Source: Tenacibaculum sp. M341 (GTDB lineage Bacteria; Bacteroidota; Bacteroidia; Flavobacteriales; Flavobacteriaceae). Taken from it: a stretch of 64,000 bases of DNA. The stretch spans positions 1 through 64,000 of the forward strand of contig NZ_SJXJ01000013.1 of assembly GCF_004337695.1 (NCBI RefSeq). Direction: 5' to 3'. The notes under the pieces were generated by a model. The model made no database searches. It was given only the letters and a program-made list of their open reading frames with translations, and was not told the DNA's origin. A program made the translations under genes and the position numbers. Positions 46,777 to 56,300 of the stretch are shown one piece after another (position 1 is the stretch's first letter; each line of letters begins with the position of its first letter).

Positions 46777-48156
46777 TTACTTTTGTTCTTTATTTTCAAG
46801 ACGCTCTAAACGCTTTACTAAAGATTCAATAAGCTTATTTTGTGCTTTAATTTTATCTTCTTGATCTATCGTGTATAGTGTTAATTCTTCTACTTTTTCA
46901 ACAAGCTTAGTAGTAATCATGTTCATGTCAAGACCAGAAGCTACGATTTCTTTTTCAGAAGGAATATTTGGTAAGTGCTTGTTCTTATTAATATATTCAG
47001 CAACTTTTTCAAGAGGCATTAAATCGTAGTTTTTATCAAAAACATAATCAGGGAAAGTACCAATGTTTAATACTACTTTGTTAGTTCTTAATCCACCACT
47101 AACAGAAAGTAATGAAGTATCTACAGTATCCGGAGCTAAATTGGTGTTCCCTATTTTAACCGTACCATTCTTGTTAATTCTAAAAACCTCTTTTGATGAA
47201 GTTGGACTTACATAACTGTAAAACACATGATTTTGACCTGATTGATATCTTAGAGTAGCACTATTTACACCGAAACCATAAAAATTATGATCGTTATTAG
47301 AAGCTTCATAAAGTACTATTTTTCTGTTTTTTGTAGATTTACTTAAGTGTAACTCTCCATTAGGTGAATTTGTTCCTATACCAACTTTACCAGCATTATT
47401 GATAACCATCTTATTTACATTTCCTACTCTAAAACCGATATAGCCATTATCTGTGTCTTTCTTGTTAATAAGTGTATGTTGTCCATTACTTTGTGCTATT
47501 AATGCGTAAGAATTTTTAGCTACTTGATCTTTATGCGCAAATCCAGCCCAAGCACTACCATGTCCTACATTACCTACAAAAGTACTCCCCATAAGAGCGT
47601 TATCTCTCACATGTAAATTCTGCAGAGGAGAAGAAACTCCAATACCTACTTTTCCATCTTTATTAATACGAAAGTTTTCTCTAGAGCTATTGTCATTTAC
47701 TGCTGCATAGAAAACATGATGGGCATCAGATTGATATCTTAGTGTACTAGAGTTAATTCCGAAACCATAAAATTTATGATCGTTATTATTATTACCATGC
47801 CATAGAACTAACTTTCTGTTGTTTATGGTGTTTTTAAATTGTAATTCACCTAAAGGGTTAGTAACACCATTTAAACCGATATTACCACTATTTCTAATAG
47901 TAAAACGTTCTGTACCAAAAGTTTTATGGTCATTACTGGTAACAAATTGAACTGCTAATCTATTGGTGTAATTAGAAAGTGTGACACCTCTGTTGTATGT
48001 TTGTAATCTAAGTTGTCCCCAATTGTTAGACCTATCTTTGTTGACTACAAGAAGGTCTTTTTTATCACCCCAATCACCTCCTACAGATTGAGCAATAGCA
48101 TTATAAGCGCTAAAAATTATTAAAGTTGCTGTTAAAATTAAATTTCTTTTTTTCAT
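46777..48156 (-). CDS. Tail-fibre-like secreted protein with C-terminal coiled coil
   Basis: A 459-residue protein; signal peptide MKKRNLILTATLIIFSAYNAIAQ. Two internal repeats of about 150 residues (NNRKLVLWHGN ... HKFYGFGINSSTLRYQSD and KNRKIVLYEAS ... HNFYGFGVNSATLRYQSG), each with KVGIG-type hooks (DGKVGIGVSSP, AGKVGIGTNSP), resemble tail-fibre beta-helical segments. The C-terminus (NYDLMPLEKVAEYINKNKHL ... LPNIPSEKEIVASGLDMN, cited in parts) and a heptad coiled coil (EELTLYTIDQEDKIKAQNKL) are typical of flavobacterial proteins that resemble the peptidase S74 environment but lack its catalytic region. Promoter-proximal gene of the giant-protein operon; probably trimeric. Confidence 0.82.
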   Translation of the reverse strand: MKKRNLILTATLIIFSAYNAIAQSVGGDWGDKKDLLVVNKDRSNNWGQLRLQTYNRGVTLSNYTNRLAVQFVTSNDHKTFGTERFTIRNSGNIGLNGVTNPLGELQFKNTINNRKLVLWHGNNNNDHKFYGFGINSSTLRYQSDAHHVFYAAVNDNSSRENFRINKDGKVGIGVSSPLQNLHVRDNALMGSTFVGNVGHGSAWAGFAHKDQVAKNSYALIAQSNGQHTLINKKDTDNGYIGFRVGNVNKMVINNAGKVGIGTNSPNGELHLSKSTKNRKIVLYEASNNDHNFYGFGVNSATLRYQSGQNHVFYSYVSPTSSKEVFRINKNGTVKIGNTNLAPDTVDTSLLSVSGGLRTNKVVLNIGTFPDYVFDKNYDLMPLEKVAEYINKNKHLPNIPSEKEIVASGLDMNMITTKLVEKVEELTLYTIDQEDKIKAQNKLIESLVKRLERLENKEQK

Positions 48157-48985
48157 GATTCTAATTTTGAAAAGTTAATAGTTATTGATTAGTAAAAATT
48201 GATAGAATTGTAATTAGTAAAAACAATTCTGTTATAAGTATTTAGTTACGTTATTGTTTAAGTTTAGACACTAGTTTAGCATCCCAACTAGTTTTTAATA
48301 GTGTTAGGTATTAAATATTGAGAGCCTAAAAGCATTTTTGTTTAATATGGATTCTCCAATATTATAATGTTGCTTTTTTCTCTTTTAAAAAAGTTAAGTG
48401 TACAGATTAGGTGTACATAAACGGTATGTTGATTTTCGAAAATGTTTTACCGAGTCGTATGCTCGAGTTAAAAAGTAATGTAGTAGACAGCTTGCTTATA
48501 AATTTAGTTTTTATACAAGCTTTAAAAGCATCTTTTACAAGTATGAATTTGTAAAAGAAAAATGATAAAGAATTTGGATAGGTAGGTTTCATAATTAAGT
48601 TGGAGGTTGTTAAAGTTTGGTTTTAAATTCTGATACAAATTTCTTTAAAATTATTTATTGAAACAAACAATGTAGAGGTTGCAAAAGGGTTTCACTTCAG
48701 TAAAATCAATGCTTGTAGGTGTTTTTTGTCCGTTAATTGTCCGAAAAAAGAGCCTCTTTTTTTTATTGAATTTTATGATTTAGGAGTAGAGTTGGGGTGT
48801 CGAATTTTAGTTTTTGGGGTTGTAAAATATTTATTTCGGATATATTTTTTTAAAAACAAGCTACTTTTATTTTTAGGGGAGTGTGAATTTTTATTTCATA
48901 GTTTGATATTTACCAGTATAAAAAACCTCCACAGATTTGTAACAAACTGTGAAGGCTACGAATTAGTAAACAATACTATTTTTAA
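48157..48985. other. 829-base non-coding region before the tail-fibre operon
   Basis: No convincing gene. A likely minus-strand promoter for the operon is TTG (+19 spacer) TATCAATT with the -7 box at 48197-48204. A pair of TGTCC elements 11 bases apart (TTTTGTCC 48724-48731, TTGTCC 48737-48742) matches repeats found in two promoters further right, but no gene follows it on the + strand. TGTAGAGGTTGCAAAAGGGTTTCA at about 48671-48694 shares pieces with the region at 50930-50960. A short ORF at 48407-48592 is not supported. Confidence 0.5.
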
Positions 48986-49159
48986 TTAAAATCCATCTCC
49001 TGGAGTTTCTGGACTTGCTGCTTGTGCTTCTTTTGGATTCAAAATAAAGTAAGTGCTCAAAGCAGTAAAAGCTACATATTTGCCATAAACTCCTATTTTT
49101 TGAAGTGCTTCTTTTCTATTAAAAAGTTTTTTTGAGTGTGATTTTTCTTCTTTTTTCAT
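48986..49159 (-). CDS. Exported micropeptide 1 of a three-copy family (PGDGF tail)
   Basis: A 57-residue ORF that automated calling with a 60-residue cut-off would miss. It has a basic start with NRKEALQKIG, a moderately hydrophobic stretch (KYVAFTALSTYFILN), then PKEAQA and the tail ASPETPGDGF. The AQA/A junction looks like a signal peptidase I site and would release a tail of about 10 residues. RKEALQK resembles a twin-arginine motif with RK for RR (S/T-R-R-x-F-L-K), so Tat or Sec export is open. Its sequence is nearly repeated at 53179-53340 and 61071-61235. It lies 74 bases downstream of the TPR-HTH gene on the same strand, probably co-transcribed. Peptide signal, surface-anchored micropeptide or RiPP-like precursor are the options. 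Confidence 0.82.
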   Translation of the reverse strand: MKKEEKSHSKKLFNRKEALQKIGVYGKYVAFTALSTYFILNPKEAQAASPETPGDGF

Positions 49160-49233
49160 TTGCTAATTCTAGTATTCAAACCACTTTAAAGTTCTCTTTT
49201 TTACATTCTGTTACCCAATTTTATACTATTTTT

Positions 49234-50871
49234 TTAAACTGCACTATTAATAAATTTAATAATATCTTCTTTAGAGGTTACTCCAATCTTTTTTCGAATA
49301 CGTGAACGAGAAGATTTGATTGCTGAGATGGTAGAGTTTTGTAGTTTACTAATCTCAGTGGCATTTAAATCGAGCGTCATTAAACATAAAATTTCTTTTT
49401 CCCTATCATTTAATTTAGGGTATTTAGTATCTAAAGTAACTTTAAAATCAAAACTAACTTTATCTAAATAAGATTTCAAATCTGAATTAGTAACCACTTT
49501 TTCAGATAATAAAGAAGCTGTAAGGGATTGAAGAGATGTTTTTCGATCTTGTTCGCTTTCTAGTTTTAAAATAGATTTAATATCATTCAGTGTTTTATTA
49601 AAAATCTCTTGTTTGATAGAGTTTTCTACAACAGCATTTTTAAGTTCTTTTTCCTTGGTAACTAAAGCTAATTCTGCTTTTAGATTTTCTAGTTCTCTTT
49701 CTTGTAAACGTGTTTGAGTAAGACGTATTTGCTGCTTAGAATTTTTTTTGAATAACCAAAGAATAACACTGCTGAGTATGGCAATACAAATTAAAGCAAT
49801 AAGGTATAGTTTCTTTTTAGAACTTTCATTTTCTAACTGTAAACGATTTTCTAGATTTTCTTTTTCAAATTTATGATTTAGTTCAAGAGTTGTAATTCGT
49901 TTAGCTTTTTCAATATCATTAATCGTATCGAAATATCTCATAGCAATCCGGTAGTCAGACAGTGCTTTTTTATAATCTTTTCTACTTTCTTGTAAGTTAC
50001 TTCTACTATAGTATTGCTTTAACAACAAGTCTTTGTTCTTTAGTTTGTTAGCTAATACAATAGCGCTATCTAAGTAAGGTATTGCATCATCATATTTTTT
50101 CAAGGCATTGTACAAAACAGCAATATTTAAATATCCAATAGATAATTCGTTAAGATCAGTATCTCTTTTTAAAAGGTTAATATTTTCGTTATAAATAGCT
50201 ATTGATTGATCGTATTTTTTTTGAGAAAAGTATATGGCCGCTATAGTTGCATTTGCTTTAGATTTTCTTATGTTAGAACAAGGAAGTTTTTTTGTTTTAT
50301 TAATGTAATAAAATGCAGAATCTAAGTTTTTATTTAAGTAATAATTAACTCCAAGCATATGATATGATAAAGCTAAGTCTTCTATATCATTTTTTTTCTC
50401 TTTTATTTTTATGGCTTCTTTAAAATAATTTCTAGATTTTTCAAACTCACGCTGTTTTCTAAAAAACATGCCTAGGTTGTGAAGTGATAAAGATTTTCCT
50501 GCAGAATCTTGTAGCTTTTCACTTAAGTCTAATGCCGCAAAGTAGTTTTTTAAAGAGGCTTCTAATTGATTTTGTTTGATATTTATTATACCTAAATAAT
50601 TAAGAGCAGTTACTTTACTTTTTTGAAAATATTTTTTGCTAGTTGATGAAGTGTTCAAAAAATCAATCACTTCATTTAGTACAATTTTAGCAGTATCTAT
50701 ATCAGATTTATAGCCTTGTTTTACGAACTCAATTTTATGATATATACGAGCCGAATCTGAAGTGGCTTTTTTAATGTTTAGTTTTAATTTGTTTAAGTTT
50801 TTTTGTTGGTTTTGTGCTATGGATATTGTAGTAGTTAATAATAGGATGAATAAGGTTAATCTTGTTTTCAC
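49234..50871 (-). CDS. Membrane TPR protein with cytoplasmic LuxR-like HTH (candidate peptide sensor 1)
   Basis: A signal-peptide-like start (TRLTLFILLLTTTISIAQ) leads to about 300 residues of TPR repeats on the periplasmic side (YLGIINIKQNQLEASLKNYF, LHNLGMFFRKQREFEKSRNY and others), a membrane helix (LYLIALICIAILSSVILWLF, about 354-373), a coiled coil and a C-terminal HTH (LNDREKEILCLMTLDLNATE, then ISAIKSSRSRIRKKIG). The start is placed at the GTG at 50871 because a perfect promoter -7 box occupies 50909-50916, overlapping the upstream in-frame ATG at 50919, which the transcript would not contain. Length 545 residues. Proteins of this design transmit envelope signals directly to DNA. It is followed by micropeptide 1. 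Confidence 0.85.
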   Translation of the reverse strand: MKTRLTLFILLLTTTISIAQNQQKNLNKLKLNIKKATSDSARIYHKIEFVKQGYKSDIDTAKIVLNEVIDFLNTSSTSKKYFQKSKVTALNYLGIINIKQNQLEASLKNYFAALDLSEKLQDSAGKSLSLHNLGMFFRKQREFEKSRNYFKEAIKIKEKKNDIEDLALSYHMLGVNYYLNKNLDSAFYYINKTKKLPCSNIRKSKANATIAAIYFSQKKYDQSIAIYNENINLLKRDTDLNELSIGYLNIAVLYNALKKYDDAIPYLDSAIVLANKLKNKDLLLKQYYSRSNLQESRKDYKKALSDYRIAMRYFDTINDIEKAKRITTLELNHKFEKENLENRLQLENESSKKKLYLIALICIAILSSVILWLFKKNSKQQIRLTQTRLQERELENLKAELALVTKEKELKNAVVENSIKQEIFNKTLNDIKSILKLESEQDRKTSLQSLTASLLSEKVVTNSDLKSYLDKVSFDFKVTLDTKYPKLNDREKEILCLMTLDLNATEISKLQNSTISAIKSSRSRIRKKIGVTSKEDIIKFINSAV

Positions 50872-50908
50872 TGAGGAATTATAAAATTTTTGTTGGTTAA
50901 TTACAAGG

Positions 50909-50941
50909 CAAAAATACATTACAACTTTTTTGCAACCAAAA
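50909..50941 (-). promoter_or_regulatory. Promoter of TPR-HTH gene 1
   Basis: On the minus strand TTTTG (50941-50937), 20 bases, TATTTTTG (50916-50909): a consensus Bacteroidota promoter. The start site would fall near 50902, leaving a leader of about 30 bases to the GTG. Confidence 0.7.
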
Positions 50942-50960
50942 TGAAACCTCTACAATACCT

Positions 50961-51010
50961 TTTTGACACCCCTATTTTTAATTTTAATATAAAAATGTGC
51001 TATAATTTTG
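50961..51010 (+). promoter_or_regulatory. Promoter of the double-hotdog gene with the shared TTTTG element
   Basis: CTTTTTGACACCCC (50960-50972 region) with its G at 50965, then TAATTTTG (-7 box) at 51003-51010. The G-to-box distance is 38 bases, as in three other promoters in this region. No TTTG is found at the -33 position, which suggests activator dependence. Confidence 0.65.
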
Positions 51011-51041
51011 ATTGAAATAACTACTATAAAAAAAGATACTA

Positions 51042-51896
51042 ATGTTACCTCTAATACAACAAACTACAGAATTGAATCAACTGATAATGGTAAAAAAGCC
51101 ATATAATATTTTATTTGATGTATGTCTTACATCAAATGAGCATATTTCAGCTAAAGTTCAGAATGAATATTTAGAAGGAAATGAATTAGGACCAATTCTT
51201 TGTTCTGAAACAGGAAGACATTTGGCAATTTTAGGTTCTTTATTGTTGTCTCAAAAAAGCAGTGTTGAAAGCTATTATTTAGCCACTAGTGCAAAAATTA
51301 AACGTAAAAGTTTATCAACAAATGCTACAGAAATTTTTAATGTAGATGCAACTGTTATTTGTAGTGATAAACGAAAAGGAGAGATTAAGGGAATTGTTTC
51401 AGGTTCAGATACAACTTTTTTTGAAGCAATTATAGAGTATCAGGTTTTAAAAGTGCCAATTTTTCAAAAGTTATTTAAAGATCATTTTTATAAAGGAAAA
51501 GTTTTTAATGAAATAAGTCCGTATAGAAAAAGAAGGAAACTGACAGATATAGTGTTGAATGAAAATGAAATTACGGGTGTATATGGAACTATTTTGCCTA
51601 ATGAATGTGAAGGTCATTTTAAAAACTATCCAGCTTTACCAGTAGCAATTATAGGAAATTTGCTAGGTGAGATAGGAATCGAATTATTTTTGGCTAAGAA
51701 AACTAATTTCTCAAGTGTAATTGTTATGAGTGCTGATATTAAAGCTAAAAAGCTAATTTTTCATGGTGAGTATTTAACTTTTAGGGGAGTTTTAAAAAGT
51801 ACAAAAGCTGGTGTAACTCGAATTTTTTGTGAAGCTATTGTAAACAATAAAGTGATAGCAAATGCAGATTTTGAAGTAGTAGGAGTGGAGGAGTAG
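51042..51896 (+). CDS. Double-hotdog-like protein, FabZ/AfsA-type
   Basis: A 284-residue soluble protein that I read as two hotdog domains. The second half contains NECEGHFKNYPALPVAIIGN, close in pattern to the GHFPxxPxxPG active-site helix entry of FabA/FabZ dehydratases, and each half has long central-helix and beta-strand patterns. The first half (GPILCSETGRHLAILGSLLL) may be a degenerate partner. Candidates are a dehydratase or thioesterase acting on acyl-ACP/CoA, or an AfsA-like enzyme making a diffusible lipid signal. It stands alone between divergent TPR-HTH gene 1 and the PAS-LuxR gene, under a promoter that shares the 38-base element, so it likely belongs to the same regulon as micropeptides 2 and 3. 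Confidence 0.6.
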   Translation: MLPLIQQTTELNQLIMVKKPYNILFDVCLTSNEHISAKVQNEYLEGNELGPILCSETGRHLAILGSLLLSQKSSVESYYLATSAKIKRKSLSTNATEIFNVDATVICSDKRKGEIKGIVSGSDTTFFEAIIEYQVLKVPIFQKLFKDHFYKGKVFNEISPYRKRRKLTDIVLNENEITGVYGTILPNECEGHFKNYPALPVAIIGNLLGEIGIELFLAKKTNFSSVIVMSADIKAKKLIFHGEYLTFRGVLKSTKAGVTRIFCEAIVNNKVIANADFEVVGVEE

Positions 51897-51905
51897 TATC
51901 AAAAA

Positions 51906-51939
51906 AAGAAGTTTAAAGTAATTATACTTTAAACTTCTT
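51906..51939 (+). terminator. Terminator of the double-hotdog gene
   Basis: A perfect 15-bp stem (AAGAAGTTTAAAGTA 51906-51920 with TACTTTAAACTTCTT 51925-51939) and a four-base loop; the T run is short. Confidence 0.7.
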
Positions 51940-52360
51940 ATTATAAAAATATTCAAAAACGCGCTCTCGTTAACTTATAAAATCATTGAAAGCGCAGGGA
52001 AACTCTATATTTACACATTCTACAAATTTATTATAGCATTAAAATTGTCCTAAAAACACAATGTAAGATTCTTCATGTTTTAGATATAACTTTGAATACT
52101 AGTAAAAAAAGTTAAATATGAATTTAGATGTACCTACAAAAGTAGTAGTTGCCGTATATAAAAAAATTACACTCGAGTGTAGTTAACAGTTTTTATTTAC
52201 ACTAGACTTTTAAAAATAGAAGGGGAGTACTTCTTTACTTTGAAACATTGTTTTTCTATGTAATTTGAGTAATGCTAAGAAAATTAAGAAGTAAAAACGA
52301 CTATATTTGCAGTTCTTAATTTACCTCTGCAAAATATCTCTAAATACTAAAATCCCCGTT
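51940..52360 (+). promoter_or_regulatory. Regulatory region of the PAS-LuxR gene
   Basis: No gene seen. A 14-bp palindrome TACACTCGAGTGTA (52168-52181), with a half-site TACACTAG about 15 bases further on, is a candidate LuxR-type operator. A perfect -7 box TATATTTG is at 52302-52309, about 50 bases before the ATG at 52361, without a clear -33 TTTG. A 22-codon ORF starting at about 52118 overlaps the palindrome and is not considered a gene. Confidence 0.55.
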
Positions 52361-53119
52361 ATGGCGAATATCAATGATTTTTTCCATAGCAAAAACAATG
52401 TTGACGAAATTTCAGAAGATGATCGAAAAAAAGCATTTGGTTATCTCGATTCAGTCAAGGCTTTTGCTAAAACTACTTATAAAAGTATTTACATTATAGA
52501 TTACGAAAAAAAAGGTTTTGAATATGTTTCTGATAACCCTCTTTTTTTATGTGGTCATACTGCTGAAGAAGTGAAAGAAATGGGCTATTCATTTTATTTT
52601 AATCATGTTAGCGAATCTGATCTAGCATTACTTTTAAAAATAAATACTATAGGATTTGATTTTTATGAAGAAATTCCTGTTGAGAATCGAAAAAACTATA
52701 CAATATCATACGATTTTCACTTGAAAAATAATGAAGGTAAAGAGATTTTGATCAATCAAAAGTTGACTCCTTTGTTTTTAACAAAAGAAGGTAAAATTTG
52801 GAAGGCACTTTGTATTATTTCTCTTTCTTCAGAACAAACATCAGGAAACATAAAAATTTTTAATACTGGTGATGACAAAGTTTATAAGTATAATTTAGAA
52901 AAAAGTTTTTGGGAAACTACAGAGAAGATAAAATTGACGAGTAGAGAGAAAGAAATTTTAAGATTTTCTATAAGAGGATTTGCTATTAATGAAATAGCTA
53001 AAGTACTTTTTGTATCTCCAGATACTATAAAATTTCATAGAAGGAAATTATTTGAAAAATTAGGAGTAGTTAATATTTCAGAAGCAATTTCATACGCAAC
53101 AAATAATCAGCTTATTTAG
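52361..53119 (+). CDS. PAS-like domain LuxR-family transcriptional regulator
   Basis: A 252-residue soluble regulator. The start is the ATG at 52361 (MANINDFFHSKN); the longer frame would begin inside the promoter. Residues 25-170 form a PAS-like sensor (AFAKTTYKSIYIIDYEKKGF, EYVSDNPLFLCGHTAEEVKE) and the C-terminus is a LuxR HTH (LTSREKEILRFSIRGFAINE, then LFVSPDTIKFHRRKLFEKLG). This architecture is common in Bacteroidota and usually binds an unknown cytoplasmic ligand. Central position in the micropeptide region makes it one candidate for the factor that recognises the shared promoter element. Confidence 0.88.
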   Translation: MANINDFFHSKNNVDEISEDDRKKAFGYLDSVKAFAKTTYKSIYIIDYEKKGFEYVSDNPLFLCGHTAEEVKEMGYSFYFNHVSESDLALLLKINTIGFDFYEEIPVENRKNYTISYDFHLKNNEGKEILINQKLTPLFLTKEGKIWKALCIISLSSEQTSGNIKIFNTGDDKVYKYNLEKSFWETTEKIKLTSREKEILRFSIRGFAINEIAKVLFVSPDTIKFHRRKLFEKLGVVNISEAISYATNNQLI

Positions 53120-53135
53120 TTTATAAATATCATGG

Positions 53136-53178
53136 AAATAACAAAGAGTATCTTTTTTTTAGATACTCTTTGTTATTT
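53136..53178. terminator. Bidirectional 18-bp terminator between the PAS-LuxR gene and micropeptide 2
   Basis: A perfect 18-bp stem (53136-53153 with 53161-53178, core AACAAAGAGTATC) and a T7 loop. It abuts the stop codon of micropeptide 2. Confidence 0.85.
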
Positions 53179-53340
53179 TTAAAATCCATCTCCAGGTGGT
53201 TCAGGGCTTGCAGCTTGTGCTTGTTTTGGATTTAGAATTAAGTAAGTTCCTAACGCTGTTAAAGCAGTATACTTTCCATAATTGCCTATTTTTTTTAAGG
53301 CTTCTTTCCTCGTGATATCTTTCTTATTGCTTAAACTCAT
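53179..53340 (-). CDS. Exported micropeptide 2 of a three-copy family (PGDGF tail)
   Basis: A 53-residue ORF: polar start, TRKEALKKIGNYGKYTAL, a hydrophobic run (TALGTYLILN), PKQAQA and the tail ASPEPPGDGF. From TRKEAL to the end it differs from micropeptide 3 at only a few positions. Its ATG lies five bases after the stop codon of the leucine-rich-repeat giant, so it is the second gene of that operon and falls under the giant's promoter. Export, cleavage and function are inferred as for micropeptide 1. Its coupling to a large surface protein suggests either a co-secreted partner or feedback signal. Confidence 0.85.
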   Translation of the reverse strand: MSLSNKKDITRKEALKKIGNYGKYTALTALGTYLILNPKQAQAASPEPPGDGF

Positions 53341-53345
53341 GATTT

Positions 53346-56300
53346 CTAATTTTCAAAAACTAGTTTTTTACTAATAATTCCATTCTCTGTTGTTATACTA
53401 ACGACATAAACACCCATGGCTAAGTTTGAAGGAGTAAACTCATTAGTGTGGTTTGCTGTGAAATTGCTTTTAAATATCTCTTTACCAGTAATTGTATGAA
53501 TATTTATTGATGCTGAAGTACCAAAAGTTAACCCTGTAACTTTAATATTCTGTTTGTTTGATTTAAAGATTTGTACTTTAGTGTTTGTTTCAATAATTTC
53601 TTCTGTACTTAATACACTTGAAGTTGTGGTGTGTAAGTAAAAACGACCAGTTCCGTTAATAGCTTTATCTACATTTATAATGTACTCTTTATTTAAAGAA
53701 GTAAATGTGTTTAGTTTTTTATCTTCAATGTATACTTCAACTCCTTCTGGTAAATTTTTAGTTACAGCTGTCAACTGAATTTTTGAATTTGCAGTTGCCT
53801 TAATACCTAGAGGAACGATCATACTTTCATAGTTTGTATTAGGTAATGATTGAATAGTAAAGTTGTATTCATTATTTTCAGCTACTAAGCCAGTAAATAT
53901 ATCAAAAGTAGCTCCATCAAAATTAGCTACATCATAACCAGGATCAAGATTTATACTAGCGTTTGAAGTATACTTAATATTGGTATCAACACTAATACCT
54001 TCTGAAGTAGCTAAAATTTGAACGCTAGTATCAGAGGTTTTTCCTTTTGAAAATACTTGAACATCTGAAGCATCATGACTTCTTTGAGACTCTTTAAAAT
54101 CAATAGTATTTTCACCAACATTTGTTCTGATAAAAAATCCTTTCCCAACAGTAAGTGAAGTAGGGGGACCTGCTAATGTTTTTGCTACATATTTGTTTTG
54201 TGTGTTGTTCCAAACATAAACGCCAACATAAGCAGGACTGAATTTACTTAAGTTTTCTTGTATAAAATTATTATCTGAATTGTTGTTTATAGGCAAATAG
54301 GCAGTGTACGGATTTCCTACAGCATTCCATTGATCTCCGTTTACATTTACTGTTTTATTAGTAGTAGTAAGGCTTCCGGTAAATGTTACACTGCCATTTG
54401 TTTTTCTTGAAATTATATATGCTTTTCCTTCTTCAAAAAGGATAGAATTGTCAACTAAATCAGTAGTCGTATAATACGTCCATTTAGAGCCGTCAGCTTT
54501 GCTATCATCATAATAAGCAACAGCATATCTGTTTGGTGTTACAGTAGTGTTTACTCTAATTTCATTAGCTGAATTTTCAACAAACTCTTTAATACTTTGT
54601 CCAGAAACAGGAGCTGTAATTATACTCCATTTGTTGCTTTCTAAACCTGAACGTTCGTAAGAGATTGTTCCATTAGAAGATCCTTTTACGATTAATGTTC
54701 CACTAGTATTAATTGAAGATTTAATAAAGGCGGTTTCTGCTGTTTCGAAATCTCCATTTACAGTTGCAGCTCCGTTATCTTCAATAGTAAATGATGATAA
54801 ATCATGAATTTTTAAGTCATTCATTTCAGCTAAAACTCCTGATTCAATAGTTGGTGAGGTAACCAAAACAGGAACAACAACGTTTTGACTAGAAAGTGCA
54901 ACTGAGTCTTTTATCCAGTTTTCAGTATCAGTCCAGTTTGTTCCGTTTTTACCAGTCCATATAGCAGTATTACAATTTTCTGTGAAATTGGCTGTTGCAT
55001 CTTTATTCCAAGTAGATAAATAAGAAGCAGAAGCATCATCAATTTCAATACAGGTTAAATAATCGTTATAAGAAGCATTAAAATCAGTAATTTGATCGTT
55101 ATTTCCATTGCTAATATCTAGCGTTACCAATAAAGTTTGTGTAAGAGAAATTTCTTCTAATAGAGGACAATTTGTAAGATTTAGATAAGCAAATGAATTC
55201 TTACTTGCTCTCAATTTTCGTAAGTTTGGGTTATTTGTAACTAATGTTACTATTTTATTAGATCTTAATTCTACTTCTTCTAAAGCTATATTGGTAGATA
55301 AATCTAAAAAGGTTAATTCATTTTCAGCTGCATCTAAAATTCTTAGGTTTGTATTATTGCTTATATCTAATGCTGTTAAATCATTATAATCAACATTTAA
55401 AGATTCTAGAGCAGTGAAACCTTCAATCCCTGTGAGACCTGCAATATCTAAATTACTTAAATCTAAATCAATTACTGTTTTAATTTTTTCTGTAGGAACC
55501 TGGTTATCATCTATAATTCCGTTACCTAAACTTGATGTGTCTCCAAGGCTAACTATATTTCCGTTTGCATCATGAGTTTCTAAGTAGTTTTCAAAATTAG
55601 CATCAGTAATAAGAGTTAAGTCACAATACAAAGCATAACTTGCTGTTGCATCTTTAAACCATAAGCTTAAATTTACATTAACATCATCCACTTTTATACA
55701 TCTTAGACTAGGATTTCCTGTTGCATCAAACCAAGTAAACGAAGCATTATTACCAGTAGCTACATTTAATGAAGTTAATTGATTGTTAGTTATTCTTAAT
55801 TGAGTTATACTTGGATATGAAGAAATATCTAACGTTGTAAAGTTGTTATCATCAAGATTCAATACTCTGATCAACGGGTTACTTGAAACATCAATAGTAT
55901 TAATTCCTGTGTCAGAAACACCTAAATTAGTTAACTCAGACAAAGTAGAAATATCTACCGTTCCTAAAATACTATTGCTATCTAAATAAACTTCTTGAAG
56001 CAATATATTTTTACTTACATCTATAGAAGTTAATGCATTATTTGTTAAATTTAAACATGTCAACTTAGTATTCTGCGTTAAATTGATAGTCTCTAAATTT
56101 GACCTACGAATTAAAAGTAATTCTAATGCCTTAAAGTCTTCTATTCCTGTAGCATCTGTAATGTCATTATTTTGGACAATTAAAGCAGTTTCATTTTCAA
56201 TTAAAGAAGTATATACGTAATTGTCATTTGTAACTCCGTTTCCAAAGCCTCTAGCTTCTAGAACAGCTTCAAAATTGTCATTTGGTACATAAGTCATTCT

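Noticed and set aside
46777-48156. Tail-fibre-like protein as evidence of a prophage or contractile injection system
   Set aside because: It has a Sec signal peptide and sits in a surface-protein operon; no sheath, tube, baseplate or capsid genes are present.
48407-48592. 61-codon minus-strand ORF MKPTYPNSL...
   Set aside because: No promoter or family resemblance, unusual residue mix, and it lies in an otherwise non-coding AT-rich stretch; probably chance.
48726-48989. 87-codon plus-strand ORF overlapping the end of micropeptide 1
   Set aside because: Hydrophobic, Phe/Leu/Cys-rich random-looking translation with no usable promoter spacing; it overlaps the stop of a better-supported gene.
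52118-52186. 22-codon ORF upstream of the PAS-LuxR gene
   Set aside because: No promoter in front, and it overlaps the palindrome; more likely regulatory DNA.
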